64,000 bases of DNA from Bacillus sp. ISL-18 (GTDB lineage Bacteria > Bacillota > Bacilli > Bacillales > Cytobacillaceae), in the NCBI RefSeq assembly GCF_018613415.1, contig NZ_JAGGQG010000010.1, forward strand, positions 595,573-659,572, given 5' to 3'. Shown here piece after piece: positions 37,882 through 49,801 of this stretch. Numbering within the stretch: the stretch's first letter is position 1; every line of letters starts with the position of its first letter. A program made the position numbers and the translations under genes. The notes under the pieces are model-generated. The model saw only the letters and a list, made by a program, of their open reading frames with translations. It was not told where the DNA came from and searched no databases.

Positions 37882-40235
37882 TCTTTAATTGCCTCCTCAG
37901 ATTCAACCGATCCTTGAATGACTTGATCGAACCAGCCTTTTAATTCTTGAAAGGAGGAAAACAATAATTCTCTTTCAAGAGCATACTGGGCCTGTTTTGT
38001 TTGATAAGTTTGGGAATCAGTCAGGTCACGCTTTGGCGCTCCCGTATTTAAAGTGATAAATCCATTGTTTATTGTAACAAAATCTAGTTCAGAAAACACC
38101 TTTGACATAAATTTAATCGTTTCCTGCGACCAGCCGCGATGTTTCGCTATGGTTTCACCATGGAGTTTCAAGTCGATTGGGCCTTTTTTTAACAGGAAGG
38201 CATAGAACCATTTGAAGTGGTCGCGGGTTGGCAGGGTGGAAAAATAATCGCTTGCTTCTTTATAAAAATAAGTATAAATCCTTGCAGGCTCTTTTCCGGC
38301 TACTAATTCTTTTACATGATCCTTGGTTGGCGGGAAATCAACTAAAGCAATATTGGCTCCTAATCCATCAAAGGCTTTTGCATCTTCAATGTTTTGGATA
38401 AGGTTTACCTCAGACCGCAACTCTTTGTTTATTTTTTCAAGGTGATCTTGATTAAAAATAATAATTTTCCTGTTTTCAGCAGGTACAATCGTTTGGATGT
38501 GATTCGCTCGTTTTTGTCCGCGCAAATCAAATAATTGCCACGAATGGACAGCCATATCGTGAATAAAGATTTGTGGTTTACGATTATTATTCCATTCATT
38601 AATAGATAATTCTCCAATTAATGAAATTTTTGAGACAGGAGAAATTTGGTCAGCAAGCGAACCTAAACCAAACCCTACACCATCAAGGGTGGAGCCTTCT
38701 TCATTTACTAAGACCTTTAAATGATTTTGTCCACTGCCAATCTTTCTCATACTCGTAATCGCCACATTATCGATTAACACTTTGGGCTTCGGGTTATCCA
38801 TGCCAAACGGAGCGAGCAAGCTTAGTTCATCTAAGGAAGCTAAACTAATATCTTGAAGATGTAATTTCTCATCAAGCTGCGTTATTGGGATTAAATGTTC
38901 ATCTGTCAGCTGCTCATCAGCGAGGCGGTTAAGGCGCTCACGGAGTTCAGCAACGTCTTCAAGTTTCAATGTCATCCCAGCTGCCATCGGGTGACCGCCA
39001 AAATGGGGAAGAAGTTCTCTGCATGTCGATAGATTTTTAAATAAATCATATCCGAGAATACTTCTTGCCGAGCCCTTAGCGACACCTTTTTCCGAATCAA
39101 AGTTAAGCACGATGGTTGGCCGATAGAACTTTTCGACAAGTCTTGAAGCCACAATTCCAATTACACCAGGATTCCAGCCTTCTTTCCCAATCACCAATAC
39201 TTTATTGGTCTCAATCGGGTAGTTTTTTTCAACCTCGGCGATTGCTTCGGCCGTAATGGTGTTGACGATCTCCTGCCTTGTCTTGTTTAACGCATCCATT
39301 TCTTCAGCCAAACTTTGAGCTTCCTCTGGGTCTTCTGTTAATAACAAATGAACGGCTAAATCTGCATCTTCAAGCCTGCCGACCGCATTAATTCGTGGTG
39401 CAATTGTAAACCCAATCGTTTCTTCATTAATCGCCTTAAGGTCAACCCCAGCAACTTTTAAAATAGCTCTCAGCCCAATATTTTGGGTTACTCTCAGTTT
39501 TTCAAGACCTTTTTTGGCAATCAGGCGGTTTTCGCCTTTCAACGACACTAAGTCAGCAATTGTCCCGATGACGGCAATTTCAAATAAATGATCGGGAACT
39601 TCCCCGTATAAGGCATGGGCCAGTTTAAAAGCGACACCGACTCCGGCCAGTTCGCGAAATGGATAAGTGCTGTCAGGCAGTTTGGGATGAATGATGGCGA
39701 GTGCCTCTGGTAAAACCGGTCCAGGTTCATGATGATCGGTAATAATTAGGTCCAAGCCAAGTTCTTTTGCAACAGCTGCCTCATGCACAGCCGCTATTCC
39801 TGTATCTACGGTGATAATCAGTTTAATACCATTTTCCGCCGCTTGACGGAATGCAGATTCATTTGGTCCATATCCTTCTCTAAAACGATTAGGGATATAG
39901 AATTGGACATTTGCCCCTAAATCGCGAAGTGTAATCATTAACACCGAGGTGCTGCTTACTCCATCGGCATCGTAATCCCCAAAAATGAGAATAGGTTCTT
40001 GTTTTTCAATCGCCTCTTTAATTCGATCAACCGCTGTTTCCATTCCTATAAGTAAATATGGATCATGAAACCCATCTTTTCCAAATAAAAAATACCGAGC
40101 AGAATCTACGGTATCCAGTCCACGGTTTACAAGCAGGGATGCAACCAGAGGTGTTATTTTCAATTCATTTACAAGCATTTGGGCAAGTTTATGATCAGTT
40201 TTGCGAACAATCCAGTTAGACTTTGATTTTAACAA
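37872..40235 (-). CDS. recJ: Single-stranded-DNA-specific exonuclease RecJ
   Basis: 787 residues, 5'-3' ssDNA exonuclease of the DHH family. DHH motif 1 [11 protein letters not shown] near 80, a central DHH box IITDHHEPG near 153, and DHHA1 region [10 protein letters not shown]. An extra C-terminal domain (about 560-787), common in Firmicutes RecJ, follows. I chose TTG at 40235, giving [18 protein letters not shown] is 9 nt upstream, whereas GTG at 40247 lies on top of it. Acts in recombination and fork repair along with RecD2 and RuvAB. Confidence 0.93.
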   Translation of the reverse strand: MLKSKSNWIVRKTDHKLAQMLVNELKITPLVASLLVNRGLDTVDSARYFLFGKDGFHDPYLLIGMETAVDRIKEAIEKQEPILIFGDYDADGVSSTSVLMITLRDLGANVQFYIPNRFREGYGPNESAFRQAAENGIKLIITVDTGIAAVHEAAVAKELGLDLIITDHHEPGPVLPEALAIIHPKLPDSTYPFRELAGVGVAFKLAHALYGEVPDHLFEIAVIGTIADLVSLKGENRLIAKKGLEKLRVTQNIGLRAILKVAGVDLKAINEETIGFTIAPRINAVGRLEDADLAVHLLLTEDPEEAQSLAEEMDALNKTRQEIVNTITAEAIAEVEKNYPIETNKVLVIGKEGWNPGVIGIVASRLVEKFYRPTIVLNFDSEKGVAKGSARSILGYDLFKNLSTCRELLPHFGGHPMAAGMTLKLEDVAELRERLNRLADEQLTDEHLIPITQLDEKLHLQDISLASLDELSLLAPFGMDNPKPKVLIDNVAITSMRKIGSGQNHLKVLVNEEGSTLDGVGFGLGSLADQISPVSKISLIGELSINEWNNNRKPQIFIHDMAVHSWQLFDLRGQKRANHIQTIVPAENRKIIIFNQDHLEKINKELRSEVNLIQNIEDAKAFDGLGANIALVDFPPTKDHVKELVAGKEPARIYTYFYKEASDYFSTLPTRDHFKWFYAFLLKKGPIDLKLHGETIAKHRGWSQETIKFMSKVFSELDFVTINNGFITLNTGAPKRDLTDSQTYQTKQAQYALERELLFSSFQELKGWFDQVIQGSVESEEAIKEWI

Positions 40236-40293
40236 TTGTACGTTCACCCCTCAGACTTTCTAATTATACAGGAGCGAGCATAAGCTTTCAATC

Positions 40294-40331
40294 AAAAGAA
40301 AAAACTGCAAATGGTTTGCAGTTTTTCTTTT
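40294..40331 (-). terminator. Intrinsic terminator of secDF
   Basis: AAAAACTGCAAA and TTTGCAGTTTTT form a stem with a GG/CC-poor short loop; A- and T-runs on both sides allow it to work in both directions. Confidence 0.85.
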
Positions 40332-40354
40332 AATATAAGGGTAGTCTTGCTTTA

Positions 40355-40384
40355 CGCCCAGCAACTAGTGGACAACGCTTTTCT
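40355..40384. repeat. Fragment of the dispersed hairpin element
   Basis: CGCCCAGCAACTAGTG and CGCTTTTCT resemble the two ends of the long element (GCCCAGCGACTAGTG and GCGCTTTTCT) with the middle missing. It ends at the secDF stop codon. Confidence 0.5.
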
Positions 40385-42647
40385 ATACTTGCGGCTGATC
40401 CGAATATTTTCTCTTTTCTTTAACCGTTCTAATGACACCCTTCTTTTTCAGTTCTTTACATTTCATTACATACCATAAAGAACCTGCGATAAAGATAGAT
40501 GAATATACACCAACGATTAAACCGACAAATAATGCAATCGAAAAATTACGAATCGATGGACTTCCAAATATCATTAAGCACGCGGTCGTTACAAGTACCG
40601 TAAGAACAGTGTTAATGGATCGGGTTAATGTTTGACGAATACTTACGTTTACCACATCCGCAATATCTTGAACGGTTTTAAGACGCTTTTTCTTCTGCAT
40701 ATTTTCACGAACCCGGTCAAATGTGACAATTGTATCGTGGTTTGAATAACCGACAATGGTCAAAATGGCCGCGATGTAGTTTAAATCTACTTCAAGTCTT
40801 GTAATACTGAAAATGGCAATCATGAAGAATGCATCATGCAGGATAGCTGCAATCGCCGCAATGGCCATATAGGCTTCAAATCGTAAAGAAACATAAAGAA
40901 TGATGATGATCGACGCCAGCAAGACGGAAATAAACGCATTCTTCGCCAGTTCTTTTCCGATCGTCGGAGAAACGGTGCTGACATTCGGCTCAAAGCCAAA
41001 TTCCTTTTTGAAATCTGCCTTTAAGGACGCAATCTCATCCTTTGTCAATACACCAATCATTCGAACAGCACCAATTTGATTTTTGTTTCCTGAGATAACA
41101 ACATCATCAGGTTTTAAACCGCGATCAGTAAAAGCACTTTTCACTTCTTCTGCGGTTAATGGTGTTTTTGATTGTACTTCTATCCGAGTACCACTTGAAA
41201 AATCAATTCCTAAGTTCAAGCGGAAAATGGCAAGACAGATAATCCCTGCAACAATAAGCGTACCTGATAATATAAATACTTTCTTTCTGATTCCAACAAA
41301 ATCAATTTTATCAAATCTGGTTGGCAGGTCGACCGTATCAACGTTATCAGTAATTTTCCTAATTTGTGAAGGATGTACTGCAAACCAGCCCGGTCTTTTA
41401 TTAAAGAGACCGCTCTTTACCCATAGTCCTAACAGGAGTCTTGAACCGTAAACATTGGTCAAGAAACTCATAAGAACACTCACGATTAACATGGTCGCAA
41501 ACCCTTTAACAGAACTTGTCCCATAGAAAAATAACACACATGCTGTCAAAATGGTTGTTAAGTTGGCATCAAAAATGGCTGTAAAGGCATGTTTTTCACC
41601 AGCTTCAAACGCGGATTTAAGGCTTCTTCCTACCTTCAATTCCTCGCGAATACGTTCATAGGTGATGATGTTCGCATCAACGGCCATACCGATCCCGAGG
41701 ATAATGGCGGCAATTCCCGGCAGGGTCAGGACCCCATTCATCCAATCGAAAATTAATAACACCAGATAAGTAAAAATCGTTAATGTAATTGTCGCAATAA
41801 ATCCTGGAAAACGATAATAGAAAATCATGAATAAGTAAATGATTGCTACACCGAGAATTCCAGCAAAAATAGTTTCATTAAGAGCTTGTGCCCCAAACTT
41901 AGCCCCAACTGAAGTGGAGTATACCTCTTTCAGTTTAACTGGCAAGGAACCTGCATTTAATAGCGAAGCCAAGGTTTGCGCTTCTTTCGTCGTAAAACTG
42001 CCGACAATCGAAACGGTATCCTGATTAAAGACTTCTTTTACTGTAGGGGCCGATAAAAACTTAGGCTTTGCTTTGGTTACTTCTGTTTTAAAGGAATCTT
42101 TGCCTTCTTCGTAATCAAGCCAAATGACTAGATAATTATTTGGAGCCATATTCAAAATTTCCTGAGAAACTTTGCGGAATTTATCTGCACTTTTTAATGT
42201 TAAAGATACACTTGGTGCACCGTTTTGATCAAAGGTTTGCTTAGCCCCGCCTTGTTTCAGATCGGAACCATCCATCATTAGTTTGTCATTCGCATCACGG
42301 AAAGTTAAATTTGCCTGTGTGGACAAAATTTCCCTTGCTTTATTTTGATCTTTAACACCGGCAAGCTGCACACGGATTCGGTTTGTACCTTCAATTTGAA
42401 TACTAGGTTCACTTACCCCTAGAACGTTAATCCGCTTATCAAGAGCTTCAGCGGTGCTCGCCAAAACATTTTTGTCAATTTTTTGACCTTTTTTCGCAGG
42501 CTGAACCTCGTACAAAACCTCAAATCCACCTTGAAGGTCTAGCCCGAGCTTCATATTATTTAAGATGTTCTTTGTTGTTGCTCCTATTGTGCCTCCAATT
42601 ATTAGGATCACAAGAAAGAAAGCAATAATTCTACTACGCTTTACCAT
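40383..42647 (-). CDS. secDF: Fused protein-export membrane protein SecDF
   Basis: 754 residues, SecD and SecF joined as in other Bacillus. Twelve predicted membrane helices in two sets of six (about 7-27, 255-400 for SecD; 455-475, 570-735 for SecF), with extracytoplasmic P1 domain LGLDLQGGFEVLYEVQ. It uses proton motive force to pull secreted proteins out through SecYEG. The SecF helix reads GYSNHDTIVTFDR where GYSINDT is usual, so one conserved Asn has moved or changed to His. ATG start. YajC, a partner, is encoded at 46.1 kb. Confidence 0.95.
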   Translation of the reverse strand: MVKRSRIIAFFLVILIIGGTIGATTKNILNNMKLGLDLQGGFEVLYEVQPAKKGQKIDKNVLASTAEALDKRINVLGVSEPSIQIEGTNRIRVQLAGVKDQNKAREILSTQANLTFRDANDKLMMDGSDLKQGGAKQTFDQNGAPSVSLTLKSADKFRKVSQEILNMAPNNYLVIWLDYEEGKDSFKTEVTKAKPKFLSAPTVKEVFNQDTVSIVGSFTTKEAQTLASLLNAGSLPVKLKEVYSTSVGAKFGAQALNETIFAGILGVAIIYLFMIFYYRFPGFIATITLTIFTYLVLLIFDWMNGVLTLPGIAAIILGIGMAVDANIITYERIREELKVGRSLKSAFEAGEKHAFTAIFDANLTTILTACVLFFYGTSSVKGFATMLIVSVLMSFLTNVYGSRLLLGLWVKSGLFNKRPGWFAVHPSQIRKITDNVDTVDLPTRFDKIDFVGIRKKVFILSGTLIVAGIICLAIFRLNLGIDFSSGTRIEVQSKTPLTAEEVKSAFTDRGLKPDDVVISGNKNQIGAVRMIGVLTKDEIASLKADFKKEFGFEPNVSTVSPTIGKELAKNAFISVLLASIIIILYVSLRFEAYMAIAAIAAILHDAFFMIAIFSITRLEVDLNYIAAILTIVGYSNHDTIVTFDRVRENMQKKKRLKTVQDIADVVNVSIRQTLTRSINTVLTVLVTTACLMIFGSPSIRNFSIALFVGLIVGVYSSIFIAGSLWYVMKCKELKKKGVIRTVKEKRKYSDQPQV

Positions 42648-42783
42648 TATGTATTGTTCCTCCTTAGTGCTTGTGCATGTAGCACTGTACGTCTATCTCT
42701 ATACAAAAATAATGAAAAAGTCACTGCTTTCATTATGAAATAACTTATAAGTGCTGTCAATTTACATAAATGAAAACATTTTC

Positions 42784-43080
42784 TTATTTTAAAAGTTCTT
42801 TAAGCTCTGCTTCGTTATCAAATGAGAATTCGGAAGTTTTATAGGATTCAATTGTTACATAGTTTAGATAGTCACTTACCCTTACAGAGAGAATATCCTG
42901 GATCATTTCATAAAGCTTCATCTCATGTTTTACTTTTTTCCACTTTTTCTTTACTAAGAATTCCCAAAGACCTTGTTCTCTTACAGAATCAACGCCGAGC
43001 AGGCGAAACTCCTCCAATTTGCTCTTTAATGCCGGCTGTACTTGGGTACGAAAGTCTTCGTTTACGTGACTATTATCCAT
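42784..43080 (-). CDS. comN: Post-transcriptional regulator ComN (YrzD)
   Basis: 98 residues, soluble, with a C-terminal acidic tail (DNEAELKELL). Matches the small ComN/YrzD family, which in B. subtilis acts on comE mRNA and so on competence, and localises at division sites. I chose ATG at 43080 with GGAGG 8 nt upstream; a start at 43113 would add 11 residues with no support. Divergent from spoVB. Confidence 0.85.
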   Translation of the reverse strand: MDNSHVNEDFRTQVQPALKSKLEEFRLLGVDSVREQGLWEFLVKKKWKKVKHEMKLYEMIQDILSVRVSDYLNYVTIESYKTSEFSFDNEAELKELLK

Positions 43081-43226
43081 TCTCACTGCCTCCCAGAAAT
43101 CTCGTTTGCGCATTCACTTAAATGAAAACATTTAAAAAGCTTTTACAACTTGTCATGCTTTGTCCACCCTAAGGCATATAGTTAATTGTATATGAATTCT
43201 TCTTATTTGAGAAGGTGGGAACCTAA

Positions 43227-44777
43227 ATGTCGAAGTTTTTAAAAGGGACTTTCATCCTTTTAGTTGCGGGCTTTATCACAAGAGTCCTTGGCTTTATTTA
43301 TCGCATCGTTCTGGCAAGAAGTATTGGTGAAGAAGGCGTCGGTTTATATATGATGGCCTATCCTACGTTCATTCTTGTAGTAACGATCATTCAGTTAGGC
43401 CTTCCGGTTGCCATCTCGAAAAACATTGCAGAGGCAGAGGCCAAAGGGAATTATGCCGAAATCAAAAAAATTCTCGTCGTATCCTTGGCGATCACGGTGG
43501 GTTTATCCATAGTCCTGACACCTGCATTGATTTTACTGGCACCCACTCTATCTAGCACTCTCTTTACCGACCAGAGAACCTACTATCCGCTGATCGCGAT
43601 TGCCCCAGCCATGCCTATTATCGCCGTAGCGTCCGTTTTACGCGGATACTTTCAAGGCCGGCAAAATATGCGGCCCTCAGCCATTTCACAAATACTTGAA
43701 CAATTTGTTCGAATTACGTTAATCGCAACTGCCACTAAAACATTCCTCCCATATGGAGTGGAATATGCAGCAGCAGCGGCTATGGGGGCTTCCGTTTTAG
43801 GTGAACTGCTTTCGCTTATCTACTTGCTGACAACATTTAAATTAAAAAAACGATTTAAGTTGCGAAAAAACTTTTTCCAATTTGTTCACAAAGGGAAACG
43901 TACATTTAAAGAATTAATGGAGATTGCTCTGCCAACGATGGGCAGCAGAATGATTGGCTCAATCTCCTGGTTTTTTGAACCGATTGTCGTGGCCCACAGT
44001 CTTGCCCTTGCAGGTGTTCTCGCTGTCAATGCTACCAAACAATATGGCGCCCTAACCGGCTATGCAATGCCGTTGTTGATGCTGCCTTCCTTTGTAACCT
44101 TTTCGCTGGCAACCTCCCTTGTTCCTGCCATCAGCGAAGCCAATTCAAAAAATAATCATAAATTAATTGAATACCGGCTCCAGCAAGCGTTGCGGTTTGT
44201 TTTTTTAACAGGCGGTCTTGCCGTGATTATTCTCTATGTATTAGCGGACCCGCTCATGCAGCTAATGTACGGCTCAACGAAGGGAGCCTATTTTATCCGC
44301 TTGATGTCTCCCTTTATGTTGGTTTATTACTATCAAGGTCCCCTTCAGGCAGTTTTACAGGCCTTAAATCTTGCTCGAGCAGCGATGCTTAATAGTCTAA
44401 TCGGTTCGGTTGTTAAAACCGCCGTCATTTTCTTACTTGCTTCCCAAGCTACATTTGGTATTACTGGAGCTGCCTTAGGAATTGTCGTAGGTTTTGTCCT
44501 TGTAACTGGATTACATTTTGCAACCGTCTTAAAGAAGGTGTCCTTTTCCTTCTATGCCTGGGAATATTTAAAGGGCTTCCTCGTGATGGGGCTTTCAGGC
44601 TGGCTGGGCTATTATCTTTTTGAACATTTCCTGTTACAGGAGCATTTAATCATCCGTGTCATCACTTCTGCACTTGCTATGGTCGTTTCCTATATAGTGA
44701 TGCTCGTTTTATTCCGCCTCATTAAAAAGGAAGAACTAAAACGGATCCCTTGGTTTGGGAATTTAATTCCTAGCTAA
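43227..44777 (+). CDS. spoVB: Stage V sporulation protein B, MOP-family flippase
   Basis: 516-residue polytopic membrane protein with about 14 hydrophobic segments; N terminus KGTFILLVAGFITRVLGFIYRI. Belongs to the MviN/MurJ-Wzx (MOP) superfamily; SpoVB is needed for spore cortex and is thought to flip a lipid-linked cortex precursor. ATG with AAGGTGGG 7 nt upstream. Monocistronic on the + strand between comN and the DUF421 gene. Confidence 0.94.
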   Translation: MSKFLKGTFILLVAGFITRVLGFIYRIVLARSIGEEGVGLYMMAYPTFILVVTIIQLGLPVAISKNIAEAEAKGNYAEIKKILVVSLAITVGLSIVLTPALILLAPTLSSTLFTDQRTYYPLIAIAPAMPIIAVASVLRGYFQGRQNMRPSAISQILEQFVRITLIATATKTFLPYGVEYAAAAAMGASVLGELLSLIYLLTTFKLKKRFKLRKNFFQFVHKGKRTFKELMEIALPTMGSRMIGSISWFFEPIVVAHSLALAGVLAVNATKQYGALTGYAMPLLMLPSFVTFSLATSLVPAISEANSKNNHKLIEYRLQQALRFVFLTGGLAVIILYVLADPLMQLMYGSTKGAYFIRLMSPFMLVYYYQGPLQAVLQALNLARAAMLNSLIGSVVKTAVIFLLASQATFGITGAALGIVVGFVLVTGLHFATVLKKVSFSFYAWEYLKGFLVMGLSGWLGYYLFEHFLLQEHLIIRVITSALAMVVSYIVMLVLFRLIKKEELKRIPWFGNLIPS

Positions 44778-44796
44778 GCAGCTTAATAAATGAAAA

Positions 44797-44824
44797 GAAG
44801 ACATGCCTTATGGGCGTGTCTTTA
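44797..44824. terminator. Bidirectional hairpin after spoVB
   Basis: AGACATGCC pairs (one G-U) with GGCGTGTCT, flanked by GAAAAG on the left and TTTATT on the right; serves spoVB and the convergent DUF421 gene. Confidence 0.75.
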
Positions 44825-45484
44825 TTAATCGGTGTCCTTTAGATCGATATAGAAATTCCCATTTTCAAAACTGCAAAAAGAAATATCTTTAATATCACGA
44901 TATCCCTTCTTCTTCAATTCCTGTCTCAGCCATAGGTTGGTTTTATTGATTCTCTTTAAGTTTTCTTCATCAATTTGTCCGTCCATTATTAAAGGAATTG
45001 TGATATCGCCTTGCTTGGTTGGTTCTTCAGGATTTTTTAATTTTTCAATAACAGATAAACTTCCAGACGGCTCCAAAATAGCAAATTCGACGTCAGCAAT
45101 ACTGCGGATGTCCTTTTCTCTTAATTGCACCATTAAATCATCAAAATTATAGCGCTGCTTCCGCATCGCTTTTTCATCAATTTTTCCTCTATTTATAATA
45201 ATAATCGGTTTTCCATCAATCAGATCACGAAACCTTTTACTCTTTAAGGATAAAATCGCCATGATAATTTGGATCGCCATTAAAACTAACATTGGAACCA
45301 TTGTATGAAGTAACGGAGAATGATGATTCTCGATGGCAACGACCGCCATCTCACCTATCATTATAAATACGACTAGATCCAGAATACTTAATTCGCCAAT
45401 TTCGCGTTTACCCATCATCCGAAAAATGATGAGGATGAGGATATAAAACAAAATGGTCCGAAACATGATCGATACATATTCCAC
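44825..45484 (-). CDS. yrbG: DUF421 membrane protein (YrbG/YetF family)
   Basis: 219 residues. Three membrane helices in the first 90 residues ([18 protein letters not shown] onward), then two small alpha/beta YetF-like domains ending in GNFYIDLKD. YetF-family proteins are found in spore-former membranes; the relatives SpoVAE-like and YrbG have no firm biochemical role. I chose GTG at 45484 with AGGGG 9 nt upstream; the open frame to 45580 has no binding site. Confidence 0.82.
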   Translation of the reverse strand: MEYVSIMFRTILFYILILIIFRMMGKREIGELSILDLVVFIMIGEMAVVAIENHHSPLLHTMVPMLVLMAIQIIMAILSLKSKRFRDLIDGKPIIIINRGKIDEKAMRKQRYNFDDLMVQLREKDIRSIADVEFAILEPSGSLSVIEKLKNPEEPTKQGDITIPLIMDGQIDEENLKRINKTNLWLRQELKKKGYRDIKDISFCSFENGNFYIDLKDTD

Positions 45485-45667
45485 AATTGGTCGCCCCTTT
45501 TTTTCAATCAAAGAATAGTATCGTGTATTTGATAAGCATTTATGAGAGGAAGTTCGTTCCAAAAAATTAAAAATAGGCAAGCAGAAATATTTATTCTACT
45601 TTCCGCTTAGCCTGAATACGCTTGTACTAGGAAGAATAACTGTCTAGGACTTGCCGAAGGTTTAGTC

Positions 45668-46084
45668 TTGGAACGAAGGGGGAGAGTTAAAATCGAATCG
45701 AAAAGCTTTGGGATATCCATTTTGTATGGATTAATTTTTATTTTTGCCTTTGCTTTAATATCCAGTCTTATATTTGCCTTTATCCTTCGATTTACATCCG
45801 CTCAAGAAGGATCACTTCAATATGTAATTACAGCCTTGTCTTTCATTGGGCTGTTCGGCGGCGGTTTTCTTTCAGGCGGAAAGCGAAAAGAAAAAGGCTG
45901 GCTAATTGGAGGATTTACAGGGCTCATTTATTCATTTTTTGTCTTTTTGTTTCAATATCTTGGCTATGACCGCTTGTTTGATGCGGAACAAGTCATTTAT
46001 CACACCTGCTATACATTAATTGCGATGATGGGTGGAATCTTAGGAGTCAATATTTCTTCTAACAATTCACGTAGGGCTGCATAA
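45668..46084 (+). CDS. yrzE: TIGR04086-family membrane protein (YrzE-like)
   Basis: About 130-138 residues with four membrane helices and loop SGGKRKEKGWLIGGFTG, as in YrzE. Function unknown. The start is unclear: the frame opens at TTG 45668 with no binding site upstream, while a very good AAGGGGGAG (45676-45684) is followed 7 nt later by ATC (45692), not by a usual start codon. The next canonical in-frame start is inside helix 1. I report the TTG frame. Either a rare ATC start or a sequence error is possible. Confidence 0.75.
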   Translation: MERRGRVKIESKSFGISILYGLIFIFAFALISSLIFAFILRFTSAQEGSLQYVITALSFIGLFGGGFLSGGKRKEKGWLIGGFTGLIYSFFVFLFQYLGYDRLFDAEQVIYHTCYTLIAMMGGILGVNISSNNSRRAA

Positions 46085-46130
46085 TAAAAAAGGAAGCCAT
46101 CTTAATACATATGGCTTCCTTTTTATTATT
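46083..46130. terminator. Bidirectional terminator between yrzE and yajC
   Basis: AATAAAAAAGGAAGCCAT and ATGGCTTCCTTTTTATT form a long stem around a 10-nt loop, with A/T runs on both flanks so that both convergent genes are served. Confidence 0.88.
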
Positions 46131-46132
46131 CA

Positions 46133-46432
46133 TTACTTCGTAAGATTTACGCTTCCTTCACTTGAACCCGCTGCGGATTCAGTTACCTCACGGATGGCAT
46201 TGCGATCATATGTAAGACGGCTGCCGTCACCACATTTAATGACCACTTTATTATCATCAATCGAATCAATAAAGCCATGCAGACCACCAATCGTGACGAT
46301 TTTATCCCCTTTTTTCAATTGGTTTTGCATATTCGCAACATTTTTTTGACGCTTTTGCTGTGGGCGAATTAATAGGAAATAAAATAATACAAACATTAGT
46401 ATTAATGGAATGATTGTACCGATACCTTGCAT
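46133..46432 (-). CDS. yajC: Preprotein translocase subunit YajC
   Basis: 99 residues: one membrane helix (about 4-22, TIIPLILMFVLFYFLLI), then RPQQKRQKNVANMQN and the conserved GDKIVTIGGLHG and VVIKCGDGSRL. Forms the SecDF-YajC accessory complex of the Sec translocon. ATG with GGAGG about 6-7 nt upstream. Follows tgt by 30 nt; the queA-tgt-yajC order is common across bacteria. Confidence 0.95.
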   Translation of the reverse strand: MQGIGTIIPLILMFVLFYFLLIRPQQKRQKNVANMQNQLKKGDKIVTIGGLHGFIDSIDDNKVVIKCGDGSRLTYDRNAIREVTESAAGSSEGSVNLTK

Positions 46433-46462
46433 CTTGTTTCCCTCCTTTCAATAAATATTCTA

Positions 46463-47650
<1,188 letters not shown>

Positions 47651-47727
47651 TTATAAAGTGATGACTATATATTACAGAAAATATGATTTACAATGAATTC
47701 TATTTACGGCGCTCCACCCCTTTACCA

Positions 47728-48756
47728 CTAGATGATGAACATTGCATCACCAAAGCTGAAAAAACGGTACCGTTCCGCAACGGCTGTGTTGTAGGCATGC
47801 AAAATATTCTCTCGGCCGGCTAAAGCACTGACAAGCATGATCAGCGTTGACTTAGGCAAGTGGAAATTTGTAATCATTCCATCAATCGCCTTAAATTCAT
47901 AACCAGGATAGATGAATATACTTGTCCAGCCGCTTCCCGCGGTAAATTGTCCATTGTTTGCGGATGCAATCGTCTCTAAAGTCCTAGTTGATGTAGTTCC
48001 AACAGTGATGATTCTGCCTCCGCTCTGTCTTACTTCATTTAGCAGTTGGGCCGTACCTTCTGTAACCATATAAAATTCAGCGTGCATGTCGTGTTCCAAT
48101 ACATCGTCCACACTCACAGGGCGGAATGTCCCAAGACCTACATGAAGCGTAATAAAGGCTATATGTACTCCTTTTGCTTTAATCTCTTCCAGGAGGGACT
48201 CCGTAAAGTGAAGACCAGCGGTTGGAGCAGCGGCAGATCCCGGTTCGCGGGCATATACCGTCTGATAACGATCACGGTCATCTAGCTGTTCTTTAATATA
48301 GGGTGGGAGCGGCATTTCTCCTAACTGATCAAGTACCTCGTAGAAAATCCCAGAGTATTTAAACTTTAATACTCTTCCGCCATGGTCGGATTCCTCGGTG
48401 CAAACAGCTGTAAGCATTCCATCACCAAAGGTGATTTCTGTACCTATCTTCACGCGTTTTGCCGGTTTCACAAGTGTTTCCCACTGATCACCCTCAAGTT
48501 GTTTTAAAAGCAGGACCTCAATTTTTGCCCCCGTATCATCTTTTACACCAAAAAGGCGTGCCGGTAATACCTTGGTATCATTTAAGACAAGGCAGTCCCC
48601 TTCACGCAAGTATTCCGTAATATTTTTAAACACTTCATGCTTTATTTCACCTGTTTGCTTATCTAAAACCATTAATCGGCTGTCTGTCCGGTTTTTTAAT
48701 GGGACCTGAGCAATTAATTCCTCAGGTAAATGAAAATCAAATATATCTACTTTCAT
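47728..48756 (-). CDS. queA: S-adenosylmethionine:tRNA ribosyltransferase-isomerase QueA
   Basis: 342 residues. Transfers ribose from SAM to preQ1-34 in tRNA to form epoxyqueuosine. Conserved QueA segments: [47 protein letters not shown] and [20 protein letters not shown] at 48756 with AAGGTG 8 nt upstream; GTG-type starts further out are less likely. Second gene of ruvA-ruvB-queA-tgt-yajC. Confidence 0.95.
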   Translation of the reverse strand: MKVDIFDFHLPEELIAQVPLKNRTDSRLMVLDKQTGEIKHEVFKNITEYLREGDCLVLNDTKVLPARLFGVKDDTGAKIEVLLLKQLEGDQWETLVKPAKRVKIGTEITFGDGMLTAVCTEESDHGGRVLKFKYSGIFYEVLDQLGEMPLPPYIKEQLDDRDRYQTVYAREPGSAAAPTAGLHFTESLLEEIKAKGVHIAFITLHVGLGTFRPVSVDDVLEHDMHAEFYMVTEGTAQLLNEVRQSGGRIITVGTTSTRTLETIASANNGQFTAGSGWTSIFIYPGYEFKAIDGMITNFHLPKSTLIMLVSALAGRENILHAYNTAVAERYRFFSFGDAMFII

Positions 48757-48789
48757 CACTAACACACCTTACTATTTTTTATAAAAAGA

Positions 48790-49791
48790 TCAATCCATCG
48801 GCACTTCCATGCCAAAATGGTGATAAACTGCCCCAGTTACTACTCTGCCGCGCGGGGTACGCTGCAGGAAGCCAATTTGTAACAGATATGGCTCATAAAC
48901 ATCTTCAATTGTTTCCGCCTCTTCCCCAATCGAGGCCGCAATGGTATCAAGACCGACCGGACCGCCGCGGAATTTTTCGATAATTCCTTTTAATAGCTTG
49001 TGATCGATATGGTCAAGTCCTAACCGGTCAACCTGCAGTAACTCCAGAGCTTCTCTCGCAAGGGCCAGGTTAATTGTACCATTTCCCTTAACTTGTGCAA
49101 AATCCCTAACCCGGCGGAGGAGCCGGTTGGCAATCCTAGGGGTTCCCCTCGCCCTCCTGGCAATTTCAACTGCAGATGGTTCATCGATTTCTGTTTCAAA
49201 TAAATCGGAGGTTCTGACAACAATATTTTTTAACTGATCTTCCTTATAATACTCGAGCCTGCACAAAACTCCAAATCGGTCGCGTAAGGGAGCTGATAAG
49301 GAACCTGCCCTGGTAGTGGCACCGACCAATGTAAACGGCGGCAGGTCAAGCCGGACCGACCTCGCACTCGGCCCCTTTCCGATGACAATATCCAGGCAAA
49401 AATCCTCCATTGCTGGATAAAGTACTTCTTCGATCGTCCGTGGCAGCCGGTGAATTTCATCAATAAATAACACATCCCCAGGCTCGAGAGAGGTTAGAAT
49501 AGCCGCTAAATCTCCTGGCCGTTCAATCGCAGGCCCTGAGGTTGTCCGGATATTTACCCCCATTTCATTGGCAATAATTACCGCTAGTGTGGTCTTGCCT
49601 AATCCTGGAGGCCCATAAAGGAGAACATGGTCAAGGGTCTCCTTCCGCATCTTTGCCGCTTTTATAAAGATCTCAAGATTTTCTTTTACTTGAGTTTGTC
49701 CGATGTATTGCTGTAAAGTTTGCGGCCGCAGGCTTTGTTCAAGACTGACCTCGCTTTCATTCACTTCACTAGATATGATCCGCTCTTCCAT
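48790..49791 (-). CDS. ruvB: Holliday junction branch migration ATPase RuvB
   Basis: 333-residue AAA+ motor. Walker A GPPGLGKT, Walker [10 protein letters not shown], sensor 1 LVGATTRAG, arginine finger region LRDRFGV, and C-terminal winged helix with [13 protein letters not shown]. Works on RuvA-bound junctions as a hexameric ring. It follows ruvA by 10 nt. Typical length. Confidence 0.97.
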   Translation of the reverse strand: MEERIISSEVNESEVSLEQSLRPQTLQQYIGQTQVKENLEIFIKAAKMRKETLDHVLLYGPPGLGKTTLAVIIANEMGVNIRTTSGPAIERPGDLAAILTSLEPGDVLFIDEIHRLPRTIEEVLYPAMEDFCLDIVIGKGPSARSVRLDLPPFTLVGATTRAGSLSAPLRDRFGVLCRLEYYKEDQLKNIVVRTSDLFETEIDEPSAVEIARRARGTPRIANRLLRRVRDFAQVKGNGTINLALAREALELLQVDRLGLDHIDHKLLKGIIEKFRGGPVGLDTIAASIGEEAETIEDVYEPYLLQIGFLQRTPRGRVVTGAVYHHFGMEVPMD

Positions 49792-49801
49792 GAATTATCA
49801 C

